This document shows, piece after piece, positions 34,652-42,529 of a stretch of DNA of 64,000 nt. The stretch lies in the NCBI RefSeq assembly GCF_001668575.1, contig NZ_LZMD01000093.1, positions 1-64,000 on the forward strand, written 5' to 3'. The notes beneath the pieces were generated by a model. The model ran no database searches, was not told the origin of the DNA, and saw only the letters and a program-made list of their open reading frames with translations. Position 1 is the stretch's first letter. Each line of letters starts with the position of its first letter. The position numbers and the translations under genes were made by a program. The DNA is from Mycobacterium sp. 1164985.4 (lineage in GTDB: Bacteria; Actinomycetota; Actinomycetes; Mycobacteriales; Mycobacteriaceae).

Positions 34652-34924
34652 ATGCAGAAGACCGTGGCAGTCGGCGCAATGACGCTCAGCTTGCTGTTCG
34701 GCGGCGCCGGCGTGGCGAACGCGACCGATCTGACCGTGCCGGCAACGACCACCACAACGGTCGCTCAGCAAGATGTCCAGCACGAGCAGGAAAGCGACAA
34801 GACCGGCCTGTGGGGGCTCGTGGGACTTCTCGGCTTGGCGGGATTGCTCGGGCTGAAGAAGCGCAGGGACGCCGATTACCCGGCAGTCCGTAACGTCGGC
34901 ACGAATCCGCCTCCGCGCGCGTAG
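34652..34924 (+). CDS. Exported WGxxGxxG-tail small protein
   Basis: A 90-residue protein with a signal peptide (MQKTVAVGAMTLSLLFGGAG, cleavage near VANA), a short Thr-rich mature part (VPATTTTTVAQQ) and the C-terminal sorting-like signal WGLVGLLGLAGLLGLKKRRD: a WGxxGxxG motif, a hydrophobic stretch and a basic cluster. This tripartite layout is known from WGxxGxxG and CTERM-type families and implies membrane anchoring or processing after export. AAAGGAGCAAAAGAA before the ATG is one of the strongest ribosome-binding sites in the window, suggesting high expression. Confidence 0.8.
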   Translation: MQKTVAVGAMTLSLLFGGAGVANATDLTVPATTTTTVAQQDVQHEQESDKTGLWGLVGLLGLAGLLGLKKRRDADYPAVRNVGTNPPPRA

Positions 34925-34941
34925 CACCTGATCGATCGACA

Positions 34942-34973
34942 GCCCCCGTCAGGTGACAGAGCCTGGCGGGGGC
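34942..34973 (+). terminator. Stem-loop terminator after the WGxxGxxG gene
   Basis: GCCCCCGTCAGG pairs with CCTGGCGGGGGC over an 8-base loop: 12 pairs including one G-T. It starts 17 bases after the stop codon. No T-run follows, as is common in mycobacteria. Confidence 0.75.
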
Positions 34974-35005
34974 CTCTCGCGCACGGATAGGGCAGAATCG
35001 CGCAC

Positions 35006-36040
35006 GTGACGCAGCCGCCGCACCACCCGGGTCCGCCTGACTGGCGGGGCCGCGGCGCGCCGCCCCCGCATCCGGGCCAGCGACGACCGCCGCCTCGGCC
35101 GCCGGAGCCACCAACTCAACCGGGCCCGGCGCACCACGATCAGCCGACCGAACAGCTTCGCGCACGCACGGGTCCCGCGAGTGCGGGTCCCACACAACGT
35201 ATTCCGCGGCCGCCGTCTCCGGCCGACGTGCGGCCGACCCAGCAGATCGAGCGGCCGGCTCCGCCACCACCGCCGTCCTTCGGATCCGCTCCGGACGGGG
35301 GTGAGAAACCGCGCCGCCACCGTGGCGTCAACAAGATGACGATCGCGCTCCTCGCGGTCATCCTGGTCGCCCTACTGGCCGGTGGCCTGGCCGCCGGTGA
35401 GCTCTATGCCCGGCAGCGCGCGGACAGCATCCTGACCGAGGTCGCCGAGTGCGTGACCGAGGACGGCGTCAAGATCTCGTTCGGGGTCAACCCGCCGTTC
35501 TTGTGGCAACACATGACCGGGCATTACACCAACATCTCGGTCACCACCGACGGCAAGCGGGTGCAGAGCGCCGACGGCATGACCGCGCAGGTCACCCTTG
35601 CCGACGTGCGGCTGCAGGACACGGGCGATTCCAAGGGCACCATTGGATCACTCGACGCGACCCTGAGTTGGAAGTCGGCCGGTATCAAAGACACCGTCGC
35701 GGCGAACCTGCCCGGCGTCGGCAACCTGGTCACCGGGGTGCGCACCGATTCTGCGGCGGGGACGGTGATCTTGGAGGCCGGCGACAACAGCGTCACCGCC
35801 AAGCCCGTCGTCACCGACGGCGACCTCAATTTGCAGGTCCTCGATGTCACCGGCCCGCTGCCCAAGGATGCGGTGCAGACGGCGCTCAACGACCTGACCA
35901 AGAAACTCAACGACAACTACCCGCTCGGGATCCACGCCGACAGCGTCGAGGTCACCGACTCCGGCGTCGTCGGGGAGTTCTCGAGCCGGGATGCCGCCAT
36001 TCCCAAGGAGGATGCCAACCCCTGCTTCGCGCGCCTCTAG
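35006..36040 (+). CDS. DUF2993 family membrane-anchored protein
   Basis: A 344-residue protein: a proline-rich disordered cytosolic N-terminus (about 1-105), one transmembrane helix (MTIALLAVILVALLAGGLAAG, about 112-132) and an extracytoplasmic DUF2993 domain. In the same family the mycobacterial LmeA protein binds phosphatidylinositides and supports lipomannan elongation, so a lipid-binding periplasmic role is plausible. Two cysteines (ECVTEDG and the terminal NPCFARL) could form a disulfide. GTG 35006 starts 33 bases after the preceding terminator. The 3' end meets the convergent small membrane gene with a 4-base overlap. Confidence 0.82.
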   Translation: MTQPPHHPGPPDWRGRGAPPPHPGQRRPPPRPPEPPTQPGPAHHDQPTEQLRARTGPASAGPTQRIPRPPSPADVRPTQQIERPAPPPPPSFGSAPDGGEKPRRHRGVNKMTIALLAVILVALLAGGLAAGELYARQRADSILTEVAECVTEDGVKISFGVNPPFLWQHMTGHYTNISVTTDGKRVQSADGMTAQVTLADVRLQDTGDSKGTIGSLDATLSWKSAGIKDTVAANLPGVGNLVTGVRTDSAAGTVILEAGDNSVTAKPVVTDGDLNLQVLDVTGPLPKDAVQTALNDLTKKLNDNYPLGIHADSVEVTDSGVVGEFSSRDAAIPKEDANPCFARL

Positions 36041-36282
36041 CCGCGATCACGCAGATACCGCGCGACGAGCGCGATGACGGTCAGCAGCACGGCCACCGCC
36101 ACCAGGCCCGCCAGCACGGTCCACGCGACGAGACCGGCGTCCACGGGGCGTCCCATGATCTCGGCGCGGCGCCAGTAGACCGCGCCGATCAGCACGGCCT
36201 TGACGACGACCAGTATCGAGGCGATGCGTAGAGCGGTGGACAGCGGCACCTCATCGAGCGTACGCAGGGGTGCGGCCGCCAC
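36037..36282 (-). CDS. Small two-helix membrane protein
   Basis: An 81-residue frame with two transmembrane helices (LRIASILVVVKAVLIGAVYW and AWTVLAGLVAVAVLLTVIALVA) joined by RRAEIMGRPVDAG, and a basic end RYLRDRG. GTG 36282 is used; GTG at 36249 (VPLSTALRIAS) would shorten it by 11 residues and is equally possible. No family function is known. It overlaps the DUF2993 stop by 4 bases and lies 66 bases downstream of the peptidase gene in the same direction, so the two may be cotranscribed. Confidence 0.6.
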   Translation of the reverse strand: MAAAPLRTLDEVPLSTALRIASILVVVKAVLIGAVYWRRAEIMGRPVDAGLVAWTVLAGLVAVAVLLTVIALVARYLRDRG

Positions 36283-36348
36283 GCACTACACAGCGGGACG
36301 GTGGTGATGGCTCCGCCGACCGCTTTCGGTGCCGCTCGAAGGGGCTGA

Positions 36349-37041
36349 TCAGCGCAGGGTCACGGCGATCTCGGGGCTCAGTTGATAGCCGGGCGTGAGC
36401 GGCAGGGTGTCTCCGCTCCAGAACGAGCCGGGGTCGAACCAGTTGTAGTGCTTCTCCGACGTCAGCAGCCCCATCTCCTCGTAGGTGATGGCGACGGTCT
36501 CCGCGCAGTACGCGGTCTGCATCCCCACCTGGAGCTGCTCCTGCTTCCTGCGCGCCGTCGCGTCCCGAACTCTCCTGTGCACGAACGGAATCCCGCGCGT
36601 GAAGTCGGTGACGGCAAGGCGCCCGCGAAACCAGCGGCCGGTCAGCCGCGCGGTGCTCGGAAACGGTGTGCCGTCCATACGGGCAACCACCTTCAACGCC
36701 CGGTCCTCCTGCTCGCGGTTGGCATACGGCGTGAGCTGACGCAGCCAGCAGCGCTGGTGGTAGTTGTTGATCCACCGCTCGACCACCTGGCGGGCGTCGT
36801 TGAGTTGCACGCCACGCTGGTTGCGGCCGGTCCACATGTCGGTCAGCTTGTCGCCGAGTTCGGCGTGCCAGATCAGCGGCGGCAGATCCTCGATCGCGAT
36901 CGTCATCCCGACGTGGTTGACCGGGCTGTTGGTCAACGACTGGATCGCCCGGTCGGGCCCGGAGCGTCCGCGAAACAGCCACAGGTCGCCGGTGCGCGTC
37001 GCCTCCAAGGCTTGTTCCAACGACACGGTGGTTGGTTTCAC
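36349..37041 (-). CDS. Permuted NlpC/P60-type papain-like protein
   Basis: A 230-residue protein with the circularly permuted papain-like order: the histidine motif comes first (SPVNHVGMTIA, H43) and the cysteine later (TAYCAETVAI, C179, followed by E181). TGDLWLFRGRSGPDRAIQ near the start is typical of the YiiX/YaeF-like branch. Permuted members cleave or transfer amides or lipid esters instead of standard peptidoglycan links. No signal peptide is visible, so it is probably cytoplasmic or membrane-associated. The substrate is unknown. Confidence 0.75.
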   Translation of the reverse strand: MKPTTVSLEQALEATRTGDLWLFRGRSGPDRAIQSLTNSPVNHVGMTIAIEDLPPLIWHAELGDKLTDMWTGRNQRGVQLNDARQVVERWINNYHQRCWLRQLTPYANREQEDRALKVVARMDGTPFPSTARLTGRWFRGRLAVTDFTRGIPFVHRRVRDATARRKQEQLQVGMQTAYCAETVAITYEEMGLLTSEKHYNWFDPGSFWSGDTLPLTPGYQLSPEIAVTLR

Positions 37042-37068
37042 AACCGCAGCTTAGGCAGACTGACCGCT

Positions 37069-37245
37069 ATGCGCGGTATCTGGAAGTGGGTCGGGCTGGC
37101 GAGCGTCGCGGGTGTGGTGGCGGGCGGCGTGCTGGTCGCGCGCGATCAACGACGCCGCAACTCCTACACGCCCGAGGACATCAGGGCGCGGCTGCACCAG
37201 CGGGTCGCCGAGGCCAACGCCGGCGGTCAGGACTCGACGGCGTAA
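37069..37245 (+). CDS. Small single-pass membrane protein
   Basis: A 58-residue protein starting [21 protein letters not shown]: one transmembrane helix, then a basic cluster ([20 protein letters not shown]) and a short hydrophilic tail. The reading frame ends 19 bases inside the 3' end of the convergent adenylate cyclase gene. The ATG is 28 bases from the divergent peptidase start. Similar micro-proteins are widespread in mycobacteria; the function is unknown. The [10 protein letters not shown] pattern after the helix is a recurring feature of that group. Confidence 0.65.
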   Translation: MRGIWKWVGLASVAGVVAGGVLVARDQRRRNSYTPEDIRARLHQRVAEANAGGQDSTA

Positions 37246-38012
37246 AGCCGGTGTGACCCGCTGAATCCCTTGAGCTGGGCGTCGCGGCCGTCGTCGAACG
37301 CGATGTCGTCGACGTCGGCCAGCGCGTCGCGCACCACCTCGCTCACCAGCACCTCCCCGCCGTTGGCTTCGTTCGCCACCCGCGCGGCCATAGCGACGTT
37401 GCGTCCGAACAGGTCTTCGCCGCGCCGCACCGACTTACCCATGTGGATTCCCATGCGAACACGAATACCGTTGGGCGGCCTGCGAAGTGACCGCTGCACA
37501 TCCATGCTGCACCGCACCGCCTCATCGGGTTGGGCGAACGCGACCATGAATCCGTCGCCCTGGCTCTTCACCACGTATCCCGAATGCTTCTTGACGTGGC
37601 GGCGCACCATCTTGTCGTGCCGACCCAGCAACCGAACGAAGGCGCGGTCGCCGATGCGTTCGTTGAGCGCGGTCGAGTCCTCGATGTCGGAGAACAGGAT
37701 CACCATCTTGCCGCTCGGTGAGAGCCGGGCCAGGTCCGGTCGCTCCACCTCGGCCCAATCAGCGAGATCCTCGATTGAGGTTCTCACCGCCGCACCGAGG
37801 CCGTCCCTACGCAAGATGTTCGCGGTCTGCCACACCTGCTTCACCGCTTCGCGACCGCCGCTGAGCAGCATGTTCTTCGTATCGAGGCGACGGCGCGCCT
37901 CATCGAGTTCCTCGCGCTGACGGGTATACCGAATCCACAGCACGCCCAGCGCGACGGCTTCGGCCGCCACGGCTATCGCCAGAATGTAGGCCGCGATCTG
38001 GGCTCCGGTCAC
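37227..38012 (-). CDS. Membrane-anchored class III adenylate cyclase
   Basis: A 261-residue class III cyclase making cyclic AMP. One N-terminal transmembrane helix ([20 protein letters not shown]), then a linker with coiled-coil character and a catalytic domain from about residue 100. Visible active-site parts: metal aspartate in LFSDIEDST, the purine-selecting lysine in [10 protein letters not shown] with the second metal aspartate, and [14 protein letters not shown] with the transition-state asparagine and arginine. All key residues are present, so it should be active as a homodimer. Position resembles Rv1120c, which I recall as degenerate in M. tuberculosis. Confidence 0.9.
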   Translation of the reverse strand: MTGAQIAAYILAIAVAAEAVALGVLWIRYTRQREELDEARRRLDTKNMLLSGGREAVKQVWQTANILRRDGLGAAVRTSIEDLADWAEVERPDLARLSPSGKMVILFSDIEDSTALNERIGDRAFVRLLGRHDKMVRRHVKKHSGYVVKSQGDGFMVAFAQPDEAVRCSMDVQRSLRRPPNGIRVRMGIHMGKSVRRGEDLFGRNVAMAARVANEANGGEVLVSEVVRDALADVDDIAFDDGRDAQLKGFSGSHRLYAVES

Positions 38013-38037
38013 CCCTCAAGTATTGGATGCTGATTCT

Positions 38038-39006
38038 GTGACGCCCGCGGAGCCCCCGTATTACGAGAGTCGCTACATCCGCGCCAACCACCCCGAGTCT
38101 CCCCAGGCGCTGTGGTTGCGGGAAACTCTGTTGCTTCCCACGGCAGGTGAGCCGGTCGCCGATGTGTGGGTGATGATCTTCGATCCAGACGGGGCGGGCA
38201 ACCGCGCGCTCAAGGAGCCGTACCCGATCGACTCGGCCGACTACGACTATGACACCGGGACTGACGCCTGGACCGCGCGGATCGGTGCGACCGTCCTCGA
38301 CGACCGGTCGGCCGAGGGTGTGGTCACCGGCGGGCATCGCTCGGCGCGCTGGGACCTGCGGATCAGCCCGGGCGACGAGCCGGAGGTCCGGCTGCTCAGT
38401 GACCGTGCCTACGCGGCACGGTTTCCGACCGCCAAGACCACGGTGCGCCATCCCCTCGCCCGGTACGACGGGCTGCTCGAACTCGACGACGTCCGCCTCG
38501 TGCTCGACGGGTGGACCGGCAGCGTCAACCACAACTGGGGCACCCGGCACACACCGTCCTACGCGTACGGCCAGGTCTGCGGGTTCGACAACGCGCCCGA
38601 CACGACGCTCGAAATCGTCACCGCCCGTGCCGCACTCGGGCCGGTGCTGCTGCCGGGTGTGACGCTGTTCGTGTTCCGGCACGCCGGCCAGGAGTTCGCG
38701 GTGCGGTCGATCCGCGGCAGCCTGCAGACCCACGGCCACTACCGCCCGTTCACGTGGACGTTCGGCGGGCGGATCGGCGAGCAGATGATCGAGGGCGAGA
38801 TCGTGACCGAACCGTCCGACGTGATCGGGCTGACGTACACCGACACCGACGGCGCCGCGAAGTACTGCTACAACTCCGCGATCGCCACCTGCCGAATTCA
38901 GGTGGCGGGCAAGGCGTTCGAACGCGCCGAACTGGTCGCCCACCGCCGCGCGATGTTCGAGATCCTCACCAACGACCGCCAGGCTGCGGTGCCGCTGCTG
39001 GCCTGA
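38038..39006 (+). CDS. Conserved protein, possible lipocalin/CrtC-like fold
   Basis: A 322-residue cytosolic protein rich in beta strands with many aromatic and His/Trp residues (YESRYIRANHPESPQALWLR, SVNHNWGTRHTPSYAYGQV, QTHGHYRPFTWTFGG). The layout recalls tocopherol cyclase/hydroxyneurosporene synthase-like (CrtC) lipocalin-type proteins, but this is a weak pattern match. GTG 38038 was chosen; a TTG at 38023 would add five residues. It is divergent from the cyclase gene (25 bases), so promoters overlap. No firm function. Confidence 0.6.
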   Translation: MTPAEPPYYESRYIRANHPESPQALWLRETLLLPTAGEPVADVWVMIFDPDGAGNRALKEPYPIDSADYDYDTGTDAWTARIGATVLDDRSAEGVVTGGHRSARWDLRISPGDEPEVRLLSDRAYAARFPTAKTTVRHPLARYDGLLELDDVRLVLDGWTGSVNHNWGTRHTPSYAYGQVCGFDNAPDTTLEIVTARAALGPVLLPGVTLFVFRHAGQEFAVRSIRGSLQTHGHYRPFTWTFGGRIGEQMIEGEIVTEPSDVIGLTYTDTDGAAKYCYNSAIATCRIQVAGKAFERAELVAHRRAMFEILTNDRQAAVPLLA

Positions 39007-39104
39007 TCTGATGCTGCCGTGGCCGAAGCTGAATTTCTGCACGAGGTTTTACGATTGCTTTGACACAAAGGTTCAGTCTCGGCGCACGGTGCGACGTTCT
39101 GCGG

Positions 39105-39962
39105 TCACCGGCAGACGAATTGCACCACGACTTCGGAGAACGCGTCGTTGTCGTCACCGGCGGCGGTGTGGCCGGCCTCGGAGAGCTCGACGAACTCCGC
39201 GCGAGGCACTTTCTCCAGGAAGTCCTTCACGCCCGCAGTGCTGACCACATCGGAGAGTTTCCCACGGATGAGCAGTATCGGGATGGTCAAGCTCATCACC
39301 GCGTGCTCGAGCTTCTCCTCGCGGACGAATCGGTCGTCGATCGGCGCGGTGAGAAACGCCGGATCCCAGTGCCAGAACCATCGTCCGTCGCGGAATCGCA
39401 GGTTCTTCTTCAGGCCTTCGGGGTTCCGCGACCGCTTCCGGTACGGCAGATACGCGGCCACCGCGTCAGCCGCTTCGTCGAGCGACTCGAAACCGTCTAT
39501 CCCGCTGGACATGAACTCGCGGATGCGCGCGCTGCCGTCCTTCTCGTATCGCGGCACGACGTCGACGAGCACGAGCTTGGTCACCTTCTCCGGCCCCGCA
39601 GCGGCCGCGGCCAGCATGCCCGTCATCCCGCCCATGCTCGCGCCGATCAAAGCGACGGGGCGGCCGATCTGTTCGACGACCGCGAGCGTATCCGCACTCA
39701 ACGCGTCAACGGTGTAGTTGGCGTTCGGCGCTCGGTCGCTGTCTCCGTGCCCCCGGCAATCCAGTGCGACCACGTGCAGACCGAGGCCGGCGAGGATGTG
39801 GCCGGTCTTCTTCCACGAATAGCGGTTCTGACCACCGCCGTGCAGGAGCAGTACGGAGGGACGCTCGGTGTGCGCGCCGCGGTTCCACTCGTCGGCCACC
39901 AAGGTGATGTCCTCAGACCCGCGGAACTTCACGGTCTGCGGTTCGCTGTCAGTCGCGGTCAC
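39105..39962 (-). CDS. Alpha/beta hydrolase
   Basis: A 285-residue alpha/beta hydrolase of the epoxide hydrolase/lipase-like group. LLLHGGGQNRYSW is the oxyanion region, ALDCRGHGDSD the strand-4 loop, IGASMGGMTGM the nucleophile elbow with the catalytic serine, and ELSEAGHTAAGDDNDAF carries the histidine. GTG 39962 was chosen because GAGAGGA lies 8 bases before it; GTG 39998 would add 12 residues. It is divergent from the TetR gene (93 bases), so it may be that regulator's target. Substrate unknown. Confidence 0.85.
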   Translation of the reverse strand: MTATDSEPQTVKFRGSEDITLVADEWNRGAHTERPSVLLLHGGGQNRYSWKKTGHILAGLGLHVVALDCRGHGDSDRAPNANYTVDALSADTLAVVEQIGRPVALIGASMGGMTGMLAAAAAGPEKVTKLVLVDVVPRYEKDGSARIREFMSSGIDGFESLDEAADAVAAYLPYRKRSRNPEGLKKNLRFRDGRWFWHWDPAFLTAPIDDRFVREEKLEHAVMSLTIPILLIRGKLSDVVSTAGVKDFLEKVPRAEFVELSEAGHTAAGDDNDAFSEVVVQFVCR

Positions 39963-40025
39963 GGCCGTCCTCTCGCCCCGGTGGCTCACGTTACCCACCG
40001 GGAATTTCGGCCGATCCCGGTGCCC

Positions 40026-40041
40026 TTGATGAGAGCGTCAA
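40026..40041. promoter_or_regulatory. Inverted repeat between hydrolase and TetR gene
   Basis: TTGATG-agag-CGTCAA has six-base arms with one mismatch and lies 14 bases upstream of the TetR GTG start. Size and place fit an autoregulatory TetR operator. Confidence 0.4.
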
Positions 40042-40055
40042 TATACTTTGCCCTC

Positions 40056-40670
40056 GTGCAGCCGGAGTTCGCCGACCAGGACCGTGAGCGCATCATCGAG
40101 GCTGCCTACGCCTGTCTCTCACAACCGCACGCGGGTCCCGTCCCCGTCGCGGCAATTTTGCAGCGTGCGGGGGTGTCGACGCGTGCCTTCTATCGTCACT
40201 TCGAATCCAAGGACGAGCTGTTCCTCGCCATGCTCCGCGAGGAGACCAACGCTTTGGCTCGGCGTCTCGACCTGATCGCCGAGGACAAGTCGGGCGTCCC
40301 CGCCGAACAGCTCGAAGCGTGGATCGAGGGGATGTTCGGGCTGATCCACGACGACCAGATGCGGATGCATTTCACCGTGATCGACTCCGACGAGGTGCGC
40401 GCCGCGCGAAGCTACCGAGCGACGCGCGAGAAGGCTCACGCCGACCGGGAGCGCTCGCTGGCGGAGATCCTGCGGCGCGGCCGAAGCGACGGTTCGTTCC
40501 CGCTGACCGATCCGGAGCAGGACGCCGTCGCGATCAACGCGATCATCAGCCGCGTATTGATCATTCAGACGTACGACGACCACGACGGCCTGCGACGGGC
40601 CAAGGCCCGGGTCCTCGACTTTGCGCTGCGCGCTCTGGGGGCCCGTCAATACGTCTCCGAAAGGCGATGA
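40056..40670 (+). CDS. TetR-family transcriptional regulator
   Basis: A 204-residue TetR regulator. The N-terminal helix-turn-helix spans about residues 8-55 (DRERIIEAAYACL then VPVAAILQRAGVSTRAFYRHFESKDELFLA). The C-terminal ligand domain has no diagnostic motif. GTG 40056 was chosen; ATG 40029 is in frame but falls inside the probable operator. It sits 238 bases upstream of an mce operon in the same direction, a layout known for Mce3R, the TetR repressor of mce3, so control of the following operon is likely. A 35-codon frame overlaps its stop by 4 bases. Confidence 0.88.
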   Translation: MQPEFADQDRERIIEAAYACLSQPHAGPVPVAAILQRAGVSTRAFYRHFESKDELFLAMLREETNALARRLDLIAEDKSGVPAEQLEAWIEGMFGLIHDDQMRMHFTVIDSDEVRAARSYRATREKAHADRERSLAEILRRGRSDGSFPLTDPEQDAVAINAIISRVLIIQTYDDHDGLRRAKARVLDFALRALGARQYVSERR

Positions 40671-40774
40671 TCTCCGGACGCGGCGGCGGATGGGGCGGGC
40701 CTGCGTGGCCGGATATCTTCGGCGATGTAGTGGGGAAACTCACCTCAGCCGCTTTGGCGGTTGCTCAACCGTAA
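40667..40774 (+). CDS. Possible 35-residue leader peptide between TetR and mce genes
   Basis: ATG 40667 overlaps the TetR stop by 4 bases (ATGA), with AAAGG 3 bases before it. It encodes MISGRGGGWGGPAWPDIF followed by a weakly hydrophobic end. No homologue is known to me. Translational coupling supports it; small size and lack of known family argue against it. Confidence 0.25.
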   Translation: MISGRGGGWGGPAWPDIFGDVVGKLTSAALAVAQP

Positions 40775-40791
40775 ATTCCCGATATACGGTT
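40758..40791. promoter_or_regulatory. Three CGGTT/AACCG half-sites upstream of the mce operon
   Basis: CGGTT-gctc-AACCGTA (40758-40773) forms one perfect inverted repeat, and AACCGTA pairs again with TACGGTT (40785-40791) over 11 bases. The cluster lies 118 bases before the YrbEA start. It is a candidate operator for the upstream TetR protein. Confidence 0.45.
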
Positions 40792-40908
40792 CCCCGGCGT
40801 CCGCCCGTGTGTACCCTTGCGCCACAGCCATCACGGGCGCGGGTTGTTGGTGTCGAGGAAGGTTGGACGACCTATGGCAGGTCACCCCACACGGGCAAGG
40901 CCCGACTG

Positions 40909-41676
40909 ATGGTCGCCTCCACCGCAATTGCCAAGCCCGTGCGCGCCTTCGGCGGCTTCTATTCGATGGCGCTCGACACTTTGGTGTCTATCTTCAAGCC
41001 GCCCTTCGCATGGCGGGAATTGATCAGTCAGTCGTGGTTTGTCGCACGGGTGTCGATCGTGCCGACGCTGTTGCTGACGATCCCCTACACGGTGTTGCTG
41101 ACGTTCATCGAGACGATCCTTCTCGGAGAGATCGGTGCCGCAGACTTCTCCGGTACGGGTGCCGCCCTGGGCACGGTACGCCAGATCGGGCCTATCGTGA
41201 CGGTTCTGGTGGTAGCCGGTGCGGGCGCCACCGCAATGTGTGCCGATCTGGGTGCCCGCACGATCCGTGAGGAACTCGATGCGTTGCGAGTGATGGGCGT
41301 CGATCCCATTCAGGCGCTTGTGGTTCCGCGGGTGCTCGCTGCCACCATCGTCTCGCTGGCGTTGTCCGCCACGGTGATTCTGGTCGGCTTGGCCGGCGCA
41401 TATTTCTTCGTGGTCTACATCCAGAACGTCTCGCCTGGTGCGTTCGCCGCCGGCCTCACCCTGATCATCGGCGCCACCGACGTGATCATCGCGCTGGTGA
41501 AGGCGGCGTTGTTCGGACTCTCCGCCGGCCTGATCGCCTGCTACAAAGGGATTTCCGTGCGCGGTGGACCGGCCGGGGTCGGTAACGCGGTGAACGAAAC
41601 CGTGGTGTTCACATTCATGGCGCTGTTCGCGATCAACATCGTCGCAACAGCCGTGGCGATCAGAATCACGCAATGA
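40909..41676 (+). CDS. Mce operon permease YrbEA (MlaE family)
   Basis: A 255-residue MlaE-type integral membrane permease, one of two that form the transmembrane core of an Mce lipid importer. It has about five helices; the MlaE signature region is IREELDALRVMGVDPIQALVVPRVLA, and KAALFGLSAGLIACYKGISVRGGPAGVG is the conserved C-terminal part. It works with YrbEB, the Mce proteins and a shared ATPase (MceG/MkL) encoded elsewhere. ATG 40909 gives the usual short leader. The stop overlaps the YrbEB start by 4 bases. Confidence 0.93.
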   Translation: MVASTAIAKPVRAFGGFYSMALDTLVSIFKPPFAWRELISQSWFVARVSIVPTLLLTIPYTVLLTFIETILLGEIGAADFSGTGAALGTVRQIGPIVTVLVVAGAGATAMCADLGARTIREELDALRVMGVDPIQALVVPRVLAATIVSLALSATVILVGLAGAYFFVVYIQNVSPGAFAAGLTLIIGATDVIIALVKAALFGLSAGLIACYKGISVRGGPAGVGNAVNETVVFTFMALFAINIVATAVAIRITQ

Positions 41677-42527
41677 CCGTCTCTCGGCCGCATTCCCAGT
41701 TCCCCTGGCTCAAGAGCCGGTTGCGCAGCGTGGCGGATCCGTGGAACCGCATCGGAATGCAGACCAAGTTCTACGGACGCACGCTGCGCAACATGCATTA
41801 CGTACTGCTCCACTACCGGGTGGAACTGGTCCGGATCATCGCCGAGATGGGACTCGGAGCCGGCGCACTCATCATCATCGGCGGTACGGTCGCCATCGTC
41901 GGCTTCCTGACTGTGACCACTGGCGCATTGGTGGCCGTTCAGGGCTACAGCGACTTCTCCGAACTCGGCGTCGAGGCCCTGACGGGTTTCGTGTCGGCCT
42001 ACTTCAACGTGCGCTTGATCGCACCCGCCACCACCGCGATCGCGTTGTCCGCCACCATCGGTGCCGGAGCCACCGCGCAACTCGGCGCCATGCGCATCAA
42101 TGAGGAGATCGATGCCCTCGAGGTGATGGGCATCCGCAGCATCGCGTTCCTCGCCTCGACCCGCGTCATCGCGGGCTTCCTCGTCGTGATCCCTCTGTAC
42201 TGCGTCGGCGTTCTGATGGCGTTCTGGGCGGCGCGGTTCGGAACCACGGTGATCTACGGCCAGTCGACCGGCGTGTACGACCACTACTTCCGGACGTTCC
42301 TCAATCCCACCGACCTGATGTGGTCGTTTGGTCAATGCATTGCGTTGTCGGTGGTGATCATGCTCGTGCACACCTATTACGGCTTCACCGCGCGCGGCGG
42401 ACCCGCCGGTGTGGGAGAGGCCGTCGGGCGTGCGGTGCGTACGTCGTTGATCGTCGCCGCGTTCGTCCTCGTCATGCTCTCGCTCGCGGTGTACGGCCAG
42501 TCCGGCAACTTCAACCTGGCCGGGTGA
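41673..42527 (+). CDS. Mce operon permease YrbEB (MlaE family)
   Basis: A 284-residue MlaE-family permease, partner of YrbEA. INEEIDALEVMGIRSIAFLASTRVI is the signature loop, IGAGATAQLGAMR lies before it, and MLVHTYYGFTARGGPAGVGEAVG is the conserved end. About five to six transmembrane helices are visible. The start overlaps the YrbEA stop by 4 bases and the stop lies 2 bases before MceA, so the operon is tightly coupled. Which mce group (1-8) the operon belongs to cannot be settled by eye. Confidence 0.93.
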   Translation: MTVSRPHSQFPWLKSRLRSVADPWNRIGMQTKFYGRTLRNMHYVLLHYRVELVRIIAEMGLGAGALIIIGGTVAIVGFLTVTTGALVAVQGYSDFSELGVEALTGFVSAYFNVRLIAPATTAIALSATIGAGATAQLGAMRINEEIDALEVMGIRSIAFLASTRVIAGFLVVIPLYCVGVLMAFWAARFGTTVIYGQSTGVYDHYFRTFLNPTDLMWSFGQCIALSVVIMLVHTYYGFTARGGPAGVGEAVGRAVRTSLIVAAFVLVMLSLAVYGQSGNFNLAG

Positions 42528-42529
42528 CG

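Noticed and set aside
30392-34924. The islet considered as a defence or mobile element
   Set aside because: No integrase, transposase, direct-repeat boundary, toxin-antitoxin pair or nuclease-helicase set is visible.
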